Made by a program: the position numbers and the translations under genes. Positions 46,888-55,709 of a stretch of 64,000 bases of DNA are shown here, one piece after another. Source of the stretch: Clostridiales bacterium (GTDB lineage Bacteria > Bacillota > Clostridia > Oscillospirales > Oscillospiraceae). How positions within the stretch are numbered: the stretch's first letter is position 1; the number at the start of each line of letters is the position of its first letter. The stretch lies in the NCBI GenBank assembly GCA_022768185.1, contig JALEMS010000021.1:1-64000 (forward strand), in the 5' to 3' direction. The notes beneath the pieces are model-generated. The model was not told where the DNA came from, did not search any database, and saw only the letters and a program-made list of their open reading frames with translations.

Positions 46888-48179
46888 TGGTGTCGGCCGG
46901 CAGAACGGCGGCGCTGACCGCCCTGGAAAAAATGCGCCGCCGCGGCGCGTGGTCGGACGAGCTGCTCTCCACGCTTGCCGCCTCCGGCAGGCTCAACGGA
47001 AAGGACGCGGCGCTGGCCGCGCGCCTGTGCCGCTGCGTGCTGGAAAACCGGACGCTTTGTGATTTTTATATTGCGCAGTATTGCAGCCAGCCGCCGGAGC
47101 GGCTGGAGCCGAAGGTGCTGGATATCCTGCGTCTGTCGGTTTGCCAGCTGCTGTTTCTCGACCGCGTGCCGGCGCATGCGGCGGTTTCGGAGGGGGTGCA
47201 GCTGTGCAGGGACAGCGGGCTCGGACGTGCTGCGGGGCTGGTCAATGCGGTGCTGCGCCGCATTGCCGAGCATCGCGATGCACTGCCGGAGGTGCCGGAC
47301 GCCGGAACGGCGCAGCATCTCGCCATCCGGTACAGCCATCCGCTCTGGCTGGCGAAGCGTTTGATCGTCGAACGGGGCTATGATTTTACGGAGGCCTTTT
47401 TCCGTGCCAATAACGAGGGCGCGCCCCTTTACCTGCAGGAAAACACGCTGCGGCTCACAACGGAACCGCTGCCCGGACAGGCGCATCCCTGGCTGCCCGG
47501 CTGCCGCATCGCCGACGGCGCGGCGTTGCATATGCCGGCGTTTGCGGAAGGCGGCTGCTATGTGCAGGATCCCGCCGCGCGTCTGGCTGTGATGGCGGCT
47601 GCGCCCCAGCCGGGCATGCAGGTGCTCGACGCCTGCGCCGCGCCGGGCGGGAAGACGATCGCGGCGGCCATTGCCATGGACAACTGCGGTGAAATCGTCT
47701 CGTGCGACCTGCATGAGAAGAAGCTGCGCTTCATCCGGGAAAACACCGCCCGCCTCGGCATTTCCATTGTGCAGACCCGTGCAATGGACGCCCGGCGGCC
47801 CGATGCTGAGCTGACCGGACGGTTTGATCTGGTTCTGGCCGACGTGCCGTGCTCCGGCCTCGGTGTGATCCGGAAGAAGCCGGAGATTCGTGAAAAAAAG
47901 CCGGAGGAGCTCGAGCGCCTGCCGGCGCTGCAGCGGGAGATCTTAAACGGCCTGTGCGGCTGCGTCCGGTCCGGCGGTGTGCTGCTGTATTCCACATGCA
48001 CGGTGCTCTCACGGGAGAATGAGGCGGTCGTCTCGGCCTTCCTGAAGGAGCATCCGGACTTTATGCCGGAGGAATTCTCTCTCCCCGGCGAGCTTCAATC
48101 AAGCGGCGGGATGCTGACGCTCTGGCCGCATCTCCATGGAACGGACGGATTTTTCGTATGCAGGATGCGCAAAGCATAA
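46887..48179 (+). CDS. rsmB: 16S rRNA m5C967 methyltransferase
   Basis: A 430-residue enzyme: N-terminal NusB-like RNA-binding domain (about 1-130), then the SAM domain with DACAAPGGKT and the two Cys in DVPCSGLG and YSTCTV used in catalysis. ATG 46887 overlaps the fmt stop. rlmN begins within its last 22 bp. Confidence 0.94.
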   Translation: MVSAGRTAALTALEKMRRRGAWSDELLSTLAASGRLNGKDAALAARLCRCVLENRTLCDFYIAQYCSQPPERLEPKVLDILRLSVCQLLFLDRVPAHAAVSEGVQLCRDSGLGRAAGLVNAVLRRIAEHRDALPEVPDAGTAQHLAIRYSHPLWLAKRLIVERGYDFTEAFFRANNEGAPLYLQENTLRLTTEPLPGQAHPWLPGCRIADGAALHMPAFAEGGCYVQDPAARLAVMAAAPQPGMQVLDACAAPGGKTIAAAIAMDNCGEIVSCDLHEKKLRFIRENTARLGISIVQTRAMDARRPDAELTGRFDLVLADVPCSGLGVIRKKPEIREKKPEELERLPALQREILNGLCGCVRSGGVLLYSTCTVLSRENEAVVSAFLKEHPDFMPEEFSLPGELQSSGGMLTLWPHLHGTDGFFVCRMRKA

Positions 48180-49198
48180 AACAGGATATCAAATCGCTTC
48201 TGCCGGAGGAGCTGGAGGCACAGCTGCGTGCGCTGGGCCAGCCTTCCTACCGGGCAAAGCAGATCTTCAAATGGTTTTCCCGCGGCATCTCCTCCTTTGA
48301 CGAGATGAGCGACCAGCCGCGCGCCCTGCGCGCTGCGTTGGGGGAGCAGTATCTGCTCACCGCACCCACGCTGCGTGTGCGCCGTGTCTCCGCCGACGGG
48401 ACGATCAAATACCTCTGGGGCCTGCACGACGGCAATGCCGTCGAGACGGTGGTGATGCGCTACCGTCACGGCAATACCGTGTGTATCTCCTCGCAGGTGG
48501 GCTGCCGGCAGGGCTGCGCCTTCTGCGCCTCGACCATTGGAGGACTGGTGCGCAACCTTACGGCGGGCGAGATGCTCGACGAGGTGCTCTTTTCCGAGAA
48601 GGACAGCGGGCTGACCATTTCCAACATTGTGCTGATGGGCATCGGCGAGCCGCTGGACAACATGGAAAACGTGCTGCGCTTTCTCGAACTGGTCAACCGC
48701 CCGGAGGGACGCAACATCGGCATGCGCCATATCTCGCTTTCCACTTGCGGACTGACAGAAAAGTTTGACAAACTGGCGTCTCTTAATTTACAATTGACCC
48801 TATCGGTATCGCTTCACGCGCCGGACGACGAGACACGCTCGCGCATCATGCCGGCCAACCGCGGCCGCGGCGTGGCGCAGCTGATGGACGCATGCCGGCG
48901 ATACCACCAGAAGACCGGTCGGCGTATTTCCTTTGAATACGCCATGATCGACGGTGTGAACGATTCTCCCGAGCAGGCGAGGCAGCTGGCGGCTCTGATG
49001 AAGGGCGTCGGCGGCCACGTCAACCTCATTCCGCTCAATCCCGTAAAGGAGCGCGGCTTTTCCGCCACGCCTCCGGAGCGGGTACGGGCCTTCATGAAGG
49101 CTCTGGAGGAATCCGGTGTGAATGTCACGCTCCGCAGAAAGCTCGGCGGAGACGTGGACGCCTCCTGCGGTCAGCTCAGACGCAGTGTGTCGACGTGA
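48158..49198 (+). CDS. rlmN: 23S rRNA/tRNA m2A methyltransferase RlmN
   Basis: A 346-residue radical SAM enzyme that methylates A2503 of 23S rRNA and A37 of some tRNAs. Cluster Cys are 116, 120 and 123 (CRQGCAFC); MGIGEPLDN and the C-terminal VTLRRKLGGDVDASCGQL, with the second methyl-carrying Cys, are present. Loss of this gene affects ribosome antibiotic response in other species. Confidence 0.96.
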   Translation: MQDAQSIKQDIKSLLPEELEAQLRALGQPSYRAKQIFKWFSRGISSFDEMSDQPRALRAALGEQYLLTAPTLRVRRVSADGTIKYLWGLHDGNAVETVVMRYRHGNTVCISSQVGCRQGCAFCASTIGGLVRNLTAGEMLDEVLFSEKDSGLTISNIVLMGIGEPLDNMENVLRFLELVNRPEGRNIGMRHISLSTCGLTEKFDKLASLNLQLTLSVSLHAPDDETRSRIMPANRGRGVAQLMDACRRYHQKTGRRISFEYAMIDGVNDSPEQARQLAALMKGVGGHVNLIPLNPVKERGFSATPPERVRAFMKALEESGVNVTLRRKLGGDVDASCGQLRRSVST

Positions 49199-49228
49199 GG
49201 ACATTCCGGAAACAGCTGGAGGAACGGC

Positions 49229-49960
49229 TTGAAAACGTTCGGACTGACAGACAAAGGAAAAATCAGGCAGGAAAACCAGGACAGCTTTCTCATTGAGCAG
49301 CTTCAGGACGGCTGTCTGGTCGCCGTGCTGTGCGACGGCATGGGCGGCGTCCAGGGCGGCCGGGTGGCCAGCGAGCTGGCAGCCAAGCTGTTTGCCGAGC
49401 ATATGACGCAGCGATTGCAGGAAATCAAATCGCGCGACCGACTCAGGCAGCACATCCTGTCAAGCGTGTCCCATGCCAACGGGATCGTGTACAATTATTC
49501 GTTTTTTGACCCGGCTTTTACCGGCATGGGCACGACGCTGGTCGCAGCCGTGTGCCGAAACGGCAGGGTGGCAGTGGTGAATATCGGCGACAGCCGGGCC
49601 TACCACATCGCCAGAAAGCGGGTGCGGCAGATCACACGGGATCATTCGCTCGTCGAGGAGCTGATTGACCGCGGAGCGCTCACCCGGGAGCAGGCGAGAA
49701 ACCACCCGCGCCGCAACATCATCACCCGCGCACTGGGTGTGGAGCCGGAGGTTGAGGCAGACTTTTTTGAATTAAAGCTGTCCAGAGGCGAGCGGCTGCT
49801 GCTGTGCTCGGACGGCCTGTCCAATCTCGTCGACGAGGCGCAGCTGCTGGAGCAGTCTGCGGCGGCGGCAGACCCGGAGGCTCTGTGCCGCTCTCTGATG
49901 ATGCTGGCGCTGGAGCGCGGCGCAGCGGACAATGTCACGATCGTTGTGCTTGAGAAGTAA
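49229..49960 (+). CDS. prpC: PP2C-type Ser/Thr phosphatase
   Basis: A 243-residue metal-dependent phosphatase: DKGKIRQENQDSFL, LCDGMGGVQGGRVAS, GDSRAYHI, LLLCSDGLSN and ADNVTIVVL provide the metal-binding Asp residues. It reverses the action of the PASTA kinase encoded next. The start is TTG behind GGAGGAACGG. Confidence 0.95.
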   Translation: MKTFGLTDKGKIRQENQDSFLIEQLQDGCLVAVLCDGMGGVQGGRVASELAAKLFAEHMTQRLQEIKSRDRLRQHILSSVSHANGIVYNYSFFDPAFTGMGTTLVAAVCRNGRVAVVNIGDSRAYHIARKRVRQITRDHSLVEELIDRGALTREQARNHPRRNIITRALGVEPEVEADFFELKLSRGERLLLCSDGLSNLVDEAQLLEQSAAAADPEALCRSLMMLALERGAADNVTIVVLEK

Positions 49961-49995
49961 GCCGAAGGCAGAAACTGTACTGGTTAGGAGTGTCT

Positions 49996-51792
49996 ATGGA
50001 GAAAAAGGATAAATATATCGGTCAGCTGCTGGATGGCCGGTACGAAATATTGGAAATTATCGGCAGCGGCGGAATGGCCGTTGTTTACCGCGCGCTGTGT
50101 CATCGGCTCAACCGCTATGTCGCAGTGAAGATTCTGCGGGAGGATCTGGCGCAGGATGAGGAATTCCTCTCCTATTTCCAGACCGAGTCGCAGGCGGTTG
50201 CACAGCTGTCGCACCCGAACATCGTTTCCGTGTACGATGTGAGCCGTCCGCCCTCCGTGGAATACATCGTCATGGAGCTGGTGGAGGGCGTCACGCTCAA
50301 GCAGTATATGAAGAGCAAGGGCGTGCTCAGTTGGCAGGAGGCGCTGCATTTTTCCATCCAGATCGCAAAGGCCCTGTCGCATGCGCACGAAAAGGGCGTC
50401 ATCCACCGTGACATCAAGCCGCAGAATATCATGATCCTGCGGGACGGGACGGTAAAGGTGGCGGATTTCGGCATTGCCCACCTGGAATCGGCCCATGAAA
50501 CTGCGGAGGGTCACACACTCGGCTCGGTGCATTACATGGCGCCGGAGCTGGCACGCGGGTCCAAGGTCGACGCCCGGTGCGATGTGTACTCGCTGGGCAT
50601 CGTGATGTATGAGATGCTGACCGGACGGCGGCCCTATGAGGGAGAAAATGCGGAAAACGTTGCACTGCAGCACATCAGCGGCATCTGCACCCCGCCGCAT
50701 GAACTCAATGCCGACATTCCGTCGGAGCTGGAGGCCATTGTGCTGCGCGCCATGGCGGCAGATCCGGAGGAGCGTTATCAGAGCGCGGACGCGCTGCTGG
50801 CTGACCTGGAGGCGTTCCGCAACGCGCATGCGGTGCTTCTTGCCGGCGCTGCGCCGGAGAGTGCTGTCCGGGAGGGCGGCCTGTCCGAGGAGGATGTGTT
50901 CACCAAGCTCAAGCCCATCGGCGCGGTGGGAGAGCTTTCCAAGGAAAATTACAGCCGCCGCCGCCGACGCGCACGAAAGGTCAGCACACTGGCAGGCTTT
51001 TTCTGCGTGCTGATCTTCGCCGTTGCCGTATTCGTGTTTTTGTGGAACTTCTGGCTGCGCGATATTTTCAGCACGGCCGAGCGCGTCGACCTGCCGGATT
51101 TCGTCGGGGAGAACTGTGAAAGCGTGGTCAACGACGCCTCGCTGAAAAAGCTGTATCACTTCACCGTGGTTTACTCCATTGATCCGGACACCGAGGCCGG
51201 CATCATTGTCGGGCAGGATCCCGAGGCAGGACGCAGCCTGATGAAGGTTTCCGAGGGCATCGACGTCAAGCTCACCGTCAGCACCGGCGTGATGATGACC
51301 AAGGTGCCGGACGTGGCCAATAAGGATCACCGCGAAGCGACGCTTGAGCTGCAGAATGCGGGCTTCCTTGTCGATGAGATCATTGAGCCGTCCGATACGG
51401 TCACCGCGGATTACGTCATATCCACCAACCCCGCCGCCGGCGACGAGCTGCCGGCCGGCTCCACGGTGTATATGACCGTCAGCGGCGGCCCAAGCGTGAA
51501 GACCGTAAGGATGCCGAATGTCGTGGGCTTCACCGAATCCGCCGCCCGCTCCAAGCTGGAAAACGCCGGACTGATCTGGGGCGAGAGCAGCTATGTTACC
51601 AGTGACTACACCGCCGGCACCGTTTTCAAGCAGAGCATTGACGCCGGAACGGAGGTCAACGAGTTTACGAAGGTCTACATCTGGGTCTCCACCGGCCCGG
51701 AGCAGAAGGATAAGGACAAAGACGAGGATCAGGAGCCTGCCGCTCAGCAGCAGTCGCTGGGCATGACAGACTGGACAGGGGCGGTTGCCTGA
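49996..51792 (+). CDS. prkC: PASTA-domain Ser/Thr kinase
   Basis: A 598-residue receptor kinase. Cytosolic kinase domain (about 10-275: GSGGMAVVYRA, VAVKIL, HRDIKPQNIM, DFGIA), one membrane helix (about 335-355), then three PASTA repeats that sense muropeptides or lipid II. In Bacillus PrkC triggers spore germination and tunes wall growth. The ATG at 49996 is 5 bp after AGGAG; the GTG at 49990 overlaps the SD. The Gln/Glu-rich tail ends in DWTGAVA. Confidence 0.96.
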   Translation: MEKKDKYIGQLLDGRYEILEIIGSGGMAVVYRALCHRLNRYVAVKILREDLAQDEEFLSYFQTESQAVAQLSHPNIVSVYDVSRPPSVEYIVMELVEGVTLKQYMKSKGVLSWQEALHFSIQIAKALSHAHEKGVIHRDIKPQNIMILRDGTVKVADFGIAHLESAHETAEGHTLGSVHYMAPELARGSKVDARCDVYSLGIVMYEMLTGRRPYEGENAENVALQHISGICTPPHELNADIPSELEAIVLRAMAADPEERYQSADALLADLEAFRNAHAVLLAGAAPESAVREGGLSEEDVFTKLKPIGAVGELSKENYSRRRRRARKVSTLAGFFCVLIFAVAVFVFLWNFWLRDIFSTAERVDLPDFVGENCESVVNDASLKKLYHFTVVYSIDPDTEAGIIVGQDPEAGRSLMKVSEGIDVKLTVSTGVMMTKVPDVANKDHREATLELQNAGFLVDEIIEPSDTVTADYVISTNPAAGDELPAGSTVYMTVSGGPSVKTVRMPNVVGFTESAARSKLENAGLIWGESSYVTSDYTAGTVFKQSIDAGTEVNEFTKVYIWVSTGPEQKDKDKDEDQEPAAQQQSLGMTDWTGAVA

Positions 51793-52680
51793 ATGCCACA
51801 GGGAAGAATCATCAAAGCGCTTTCCGGCTTTTACTATATTGACGACGGTACGCGCCTCGTCCCGTGCCGTGCCAGAGGCCGCTTCCGTAAGGAGGGCATG
51901 AGTCCGCTGGTGGGCGACATTGCGGTCTATTCGTTGGATGCGCAGGGCGCAGGCCGCGTTGATGCGCTGCTGCCGCGAAAAAACAGCTTTGTACGGCCTG
52001 CGGTTGCCAACATTGATCAGATGGTGGTCATCGCGGCAAATGTCAACCCGGTTACCGATCCGTTTCTGATCGACCGGGTGCTGGCCATCGCGGTGCACGC
52101 CGGGTGCGATGTGCTGCTGTGCATCAACAAGTGCGATCTGGACCCGGGAGACCGGCTTTATGAGATCTACAGCCGGTCCGGCTTTCCCGTGCTGCGCGTA
52201 AGCGCGCAGACCGGCGAAGGGCTGGATGCGCTGCGCCGGTCGGTTGCCGGCCGGCTCAACGCCTTCACGGGCAACTCCGGCGTGGGAAAGTCCAGCATCC
52301 TCAACGCGCTGCAGCCGGAGCTGAAGCTGCCGGTGGGCGAGGTCAGTCAGAAGCTCGGCCGGGGTCGCCACACCACGCGCCACGTGGAGATCTTTGATCT
52401 GGGCGGCTTCTCGGTTGCCGACACGCCGGGCTTTTCGTCCTTTGACCTGGAGCAGATGGCGTCGCTGCGTGCGACGGAGCTGCCGGGCGCGTTTCCGGAA
52501 TTCCGGCCCTACCTCGGGCAGTGCCGCTTCCGGGACTGCGCCCACGGGAAGGAGCCGGGCTGTGCGGTACGCGAGGCGGTCGAGCGCGGCGAGATCTGCT
52601 CCAGCCGGTACGCCGGGTATCTCCGCCTGCTGGAGCAGGCGCTCTCCGTGAAGGACTGGGAGCTTCGGGAAACCAAATAG
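51793..52680 (+). CDS. rsgA: Ribosome small subunit GTPase RsgA
   Basis: A 295-residue circularly permuted GTPase for 30S maturation. N-terminal OB fold, G4 NKCD, G1 GNSGVGKSS, G3 DTPGFSSF, and a C-terminal zinc knuckle (CRFRDCAHGKEPGC). It starts one base after the kinase stop; prpC-prkC-rsgA is the usual order. Confidence 0.96.
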   Translation: MPQGRIIKALSGFYYIDDGTRLVPCRARGRFRKEGMSPLVGDIAVYSLDAQGAGRVDALLPRKNSFVRPAVANIDQMVVIAANVNPVTDPFLIDRVLAIAVHAGCDVLLCINKCDLDPGDRLYEIYSRSGFPVLRVSAQTGEGLDALRRSVAGRLNAFTGNSGVGKSSILNALQPELKLPVGEVSQKLGRGRHTTRHVEIFDLGGFSVADTPGFSSFDLEQMASLRATELPGAFPEFRPYLGQCRFRDCAHGKEPGCAVREAVERGEICSSRYAGYLRLLEQALSVKDWELRETK

Positions 52681-52701
52681 AAAAGACAGGCAAGATTACA
52701 G

Positions 52702-52748
52702 CACCCCCCGAGTATACTGTAGCGATACAGGTACTCGGGGGGTGATCG
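52702..52748 (+). promoter_or_regulatory. Long hairpin that contains the SD of the next small gene
   Basis: CACCCCCCGAGTA pairs with TACTCGGGGGGTG over 13 bp, and inside it CTGTA pairs with TACAG around a GCGA tetraloop. The 3' arm overlaps GGGGGGTGATC, which matches the 16S-complementary GGAGGTGATC in nine of ten bases and is the SD of the TTG start at 52751. The trailing ATCGTTTT is a weak T-run, so it may terminate rsgA transcripts, hide the SD, or both. Confidence 0.6.
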
Positions 52749-52750
52749 TT

Positions 52751-52912
52751 TTGCGCAAGAGGCCGTGGAGAAGCTCGAAATGCGTCGGGATGGCGGTGGC
52801 CGGCGTCGGCGTCGTTATCATTCTTGCCCTGATCCTGCCCACGGGTTTTTTGTGGCTATTGCTGGCGCTGGCCCTGATTGCCGTCGGGGTTTGGCTGATG
52901 CGTTCTTGTTAA
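52751..52912 (+). CDS. Small membrane protein upstream of spoVM
   Basis: A 53-residue protein starting at TTG: a basic N-terminus (MRKRPWRSSKC), a hydrophobic span VAGVGVVIILALILPTGF and a second WLLLALALIAVGVW, ending in CysStop (LMRSC). Two short membrane helices joined by a Pro-Thr-Gly turn are likely. I recognise no named family. The start is set by the SD GGGGGGTGATC; a GTG at 52742 would lie inside it. Its position two bases before the spoVM SD suggests co-expression in sporulation (inference). Confidence 0.6.
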   Translation: MRKRPWRSSKCVGMAVAGVGVVIILALILPTGFLWLLLALALIAVGVWLMRSC

Positions 52913-52924
52913 ATGGAGGTTGCT

Positions 52925-53005
52925 ATGAAGGTTATGGTTTGGAAGGCTCCAAAGTTTCTCCGCGGGCTGCTCCGTCGGCTGTTCTGTGGAAAGGATGCGG
53001 GATAA
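52925..53005 (+). CDS. spoVM: Stage V sporulation protein M
   Basis: A 26-residue peptide, exactly the length of Bacillus SpoVM. Aligned residue by residue it keeps Met1-Lys2, Lys7, Pro9-Lys10-Phe11-Leu12, Gly14 and Arg17 (KAPKFLRGLLR against KLPKFLGGIVR). Pro9 is needed in Bacillus for sensing the convex forespore membrane. SpoVM is an amphipathic helix that anchors the coat ATPase SpoIVA on the forespore. SD GGAGG is 5 bp upstream. It follows rsgA and precedes sipL, and is too short for ordinary gene calling. Confidence 0.9.
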   Translation: MKVMVWKAPKFLRGLLRRLFCGKDAG

Positions 53006-53010
53006 GCTGC

Positions 53011-53039
53011 ACATATTCCGCCCGGCGCGGGCATAGACT
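53011..53039 (+). promoter_or_regulatory. Sigma-E promoter of sipL
   Basis: ACATATT (53011-53017) fits the sigma-E -35, then 14 bp, then CATAGACT (53032-53039), seven of eight matches to CATACAmT. The ATG of sipL is 30 bp downstream. Confidence 0.7.
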
Positions 53040-53069
53040 GTAGAGAAATCACGGCAAGGAGTGTTACAT

Positions 53070-54584
53070 ATGGAAACGATCCTCAACCAGTGCAGGCGAA
53101 CCTGCTATAAAAAGGTGTTCTCGGCGGAGACGACCCGGGAGGAGAGCGTTGAATCGGTGGTGCCGGACGTGCTGCCGGATATTGCGCAGATCCTGAACAC
53201 GGACGGCTTTGTCCTGCTGCGCAGCAAGGAAGTCGATGACGGCCGCATCACGCTCGGCGCGGCGGTTCAGGCCTGCGTGCTGTATTGCCCGGACGGAGAG
53301 AGCGGCGTTCGGCGGCTGGCTGTCACCCTGCCGGTGACGGTGACGCTCGATGCGCCCGGCGTGACGGAAAACAGCCTGCCGGTGGCGTCGCTGCGTCTGG
53401 TTTCCATTGACGCGCGTATGCTCAATCCCCGCAAAGTGCTTGTACGGGCGGAGGTGCTCGTGTGCGCAGCCTGCTATGACGCAGCGGAGCTGTCCTTCTG
53501 CGACCGTATCGCGGAGAACGCGGGGGACATCCAGTCCCTGCCGGGGCGGGTCAGCTACACGCCGACGCGCCTGGTACGGGAAAAAACCTTTGTGATGACC
53601 GACCGGTATACCATCGCGCTGGCGCAGCCGCCGATCGGAGAACTGCTGCGCTATCGGGTTGAGCTGCTGCCGGACGAGTGTAAATTCGCCGGCACAAAGT
53701 ATATGGTCAAGGGCGCGGCCCGTGTGATGCTGCTGTACGCTGCCCCCGAGAGCGGAGAGGTGAATGCTGCGGAATTTGAAAGCGGCCTTTCTCAGGTGAT
53801 CGAGCTGGACGGCGTCGGCGAGACTGCGGACGCGCAGGTGTGCCTGATGCTCACGGGGGCGTTCCTTGAGCCGCTCGGCGGCGAGGAGCAGCGTGAGGTG
53901 AGCATAGAGCTGCATCTTGTGGCGCAGGTGGTCTGTACCGAGCGCTGTGAAAACGCCTATCTGGAGGACGCCTACAGCAACAGCTGCGAGCTGGCGCTCA
54001 CACGCACGCAGATGACGCTCGAGGACGTGCGCCGCTGCCAGTGCCTGCGCGAAACGCTGCGGGAGATGCTGGAGACGCCGGAGCCGGTGCGCGAGGTCGT
54101 GCATGCCTGCTGCCGGATGGGCAGTCCGAGCGTCAGCGGCGGCCGCATCCAGTGTCCGGTGACAGTCAGCGTGCTCTATCGGGGACAGTCGGACGCGCTC
54201 GGGTGCGTGACACGCCAGCTGAAGGCGGAGACGAACGTCGATCCTGGCGGAGAGCTGTGCATTGAGGTGCAGCAGGCCTATGTCTGTCAGTGTCAGGCGG
54301 CGGCGACGGCTGCCGGCATCGAGCTGCGCATCCCGGTGGAATTCGCCGTATGCATCACGCAGTGCAAAACAATCCAGCCCATCACCGGCATCTGCAGCGG
54401 CGAGGCCAGACAGGGCGGCGAGCCGCATCCGTCTGTTACGCTCGTGACGGCAGAAAACGGTGAGAGCCTCTGGACGCTGGCCAAACGCTATGCCTCCACC
54501 ATCAGCCAGATCGCCCAGGCCAACGGGATCGAGGAAAATGCGGATGTTTCCGGGCGGCTTCTTCTTGTACCAAGCGTGAGATAA
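53070..54584 (+). CDS. sipL: SipL-like SPOCS (DUF3794) and LysM protein
   Basis: A 504-residue protein with an N-terminal region (ESVESVVPDVLPDIAQILN), SPOCS/DUF3794 domains (AARVMLLYAA region and the following repeat) and a C-terminal LysM (ENGESLWTLAKRYASTISQIAQANG). In Clostridioides difficile, SipL uses its LysM to bind SpoIVA and is essential for coat placement. Size, order of domains, the sigma-E promoter and the spoVM neighbour all fit. The ATG at 53070 has AAGGAG. Confidence 0.88.
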   Translation: METILNQCRRTCYKKVFSAETTREESVESVVPDVLPDIAQILNTDGFVLLRSKEVDDGRITLGAAVQACVLYCPDGESGVRRLAVTLPVTVTLDAPGVTENSLPVASLRLVSIDARMLNPRKVLVRAEVLVCAACYDAAELSFCDRIAENAGDIQSLPGRVSYTPTRLVREKTFVMTDRYTIALAQPPIGELLRYRVELLPDECKFAGTKYMVKGAARVMLLYAAPESGEVNAAEFESGLSQVIELDGVGETADAQVCLMLTGAFLEPLGGEEQREVSIELHLVAQVVCTERCENAYLEDAYSNSCELALTRTQMTLEDVRRCQCLRETLREMLETPEPVREVVHACCRMGSPSVSGGRIQCPVTVSVLYRGQSDALGCVTRQLKAETNVDPGGELCIEVQQAYVCQCQAAATAAGIELRIPVEFAVCITQCKTIQPITGICSGEARQGGEPHPSVTLVTAENGESLWTLAKRYASTISQIAQANGIEENADVSGRLLLVPSVR

Positions 54585-54587
54585 TGC

Positions 54588-54616
54588 TTGCTTCATCCGT
54601 CCGGATGTGCTATACT
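54588..54616 (+). promoter_or_regulatory. Sigma-A promoter of yebC
   Basis: TTGCTT (54588-54593), 17 bp, TATACT (54611-54616), 41 bp before the ATG. Confidence 0.75.
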
Positions 54617-54656
54617 ATTTTGGAAATTTGATTTCTGCACAGAGGAGCTGAAGCAT

Positions 54657-55391
54657 ATGTCCGGACATTCCAAGTGGCATAATATACAGAAAACCAAGGG
54701 CGCACAGGATGCAAAGCGCGCGCAGGCCTTCACGAAGATCGCACGCGAGATGATCGTGGCGGTCAAGGAGGGCGGCAGCGGCGACCCGAACAACAACTCC
54801 CGCCTGGCCGCTGTGATTGCAAAGGCCAAGGCAGCCAATATGCCGAACGACAACATCAAGCGCACCATCGAAAAGGCGCTCGGCTCCGGCAGCACAGACA
54901 ATTACGAGCGCATCACCTATGAAGGCTACGGACCCAGCGGCGTGGCTGTCATTGTCGACGCGATGACCGACAACCGCAACCGCACCGCCTCCGAGGTTCG
55001 CCACTATTTCGATAAGTACGGCGGGAATCTGGGCGCAACGGGCTGCGTTTCCTGGTCGTTCGACCGCAAGGGCGTCATCGTCATCGACAACGAGGACGAG
55101 GAACTGGACGAGGACGAGGTCATGATGGACGCACTGGAAGCCGGTGCAGCGGATTTCGAGCCGGAAGGCGCGGCCTTCACGGTCTACACAGAGCCGGACA
55201 ACGTGGCTTCCGTTGCAGAAGCGCTCTCGGCCAAGTATCATCTGCTTTCCGCACAGGAGGAGATGGTGCCGCAGACCTACATCACCCTCACCAGTGAGGA
55301 CGACATCAAGAATATGCAGAAGATGCTGGATATGTTCGATGACAATGAAGATGTGCAGAACGTCTGGCACAACTGGGAGCCTGAGGACTGA
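54657..55391 (+). CDS. yebC: YebC/PmpR family protein
   Basis: A 244-residue member of the YebC family: SGHSKWHNIQKTKGAQDAKR, the N-terminal helical hallmark, then GYGPSGVAVIVDAMTDN and the acidic middle DNEDEELDEDEVMMDAL. YebC was first called a transcription regulator and more recently shown to help ribosomes through polyproline. ATG 54657 follows GAGGAGC. Confidence 0.95.
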   Translation: MSGHSKWHNIQKTKGAQDAKRAQAFTKIAREMIVAVKEGGSGDPNNNSRLAAVIAKAKAANMPNDNIKRTIEKALGSGSTDNYERITYEGYGPSGVAVIVDAMTDNRNRTASEVRHYFDKYGGNLGATGCVSWSFDRKGVIVIDNEDEELDEDEVMMDALEAGAADFEPEGAAFTVYTEPDNVASVAEALSAKYHLLSAQEEMVPQTYITLTSEDDIKNMQKMLDMFDDNEDVQNVWHNWEPED

Positions 55392-55480
55392 TCGGAAACC
55401 GGCTCTCGTTCCTGTCAGGAAGGCCGTCGGTATTTGCCGGGGCTGTAAAACAGGGCGATCGCAAAAGCTTTGTGTTTTTC

Positions 55481-55521
55481 AAAAAGGAAACGGCGTGACC
55501 GTGGTCGCGCCGTTTCCTTTT
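55481..55521 (+). terminator. Terminator after yebC
   Basis: AAAGGAAACGGCG pairs with CGCCGTTTCCTTT and ends in T's. The rest of the 318-bp gap to yqzL holds only the promoter at 55583-55611. Confidence 0.8.
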
Positions 55522-55582
55522 GGTGCATTTTGACCTCACCTGCAATTTCAGGCTGCGGCAGTCGTCGAGCTGCTGAAACCGC

Positions 55583-55611
55583 TTGATGTTCAGCCGGTAC
55601 AGTGGTATAAT
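55583..55611 (+). promoter_or_regulatory. Sigma-A promoter of yqzL-recO
   Basis: TTGATG (55583-55588), 17 bp, TATAAT (55606-55611), about 100 bp before yqzL. Confidence 0.7.
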
Positions 55612-55709
55612 TTTAACGGAAGAAGCGCCATATATTGGGTATGGGCGGACAGATCTTTCCAGTATGCTTTGTGTTTGTCGGGGAAAGCTGTATCCGGGAG
55701 GCGAATGCA

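Noticed and set aside
55635-55709. A longer start for the yqzL-like gene
   Set aside because: The extra 25 residues lack an SD and do not fit the family; ATG 55710 follows GGGAGG.
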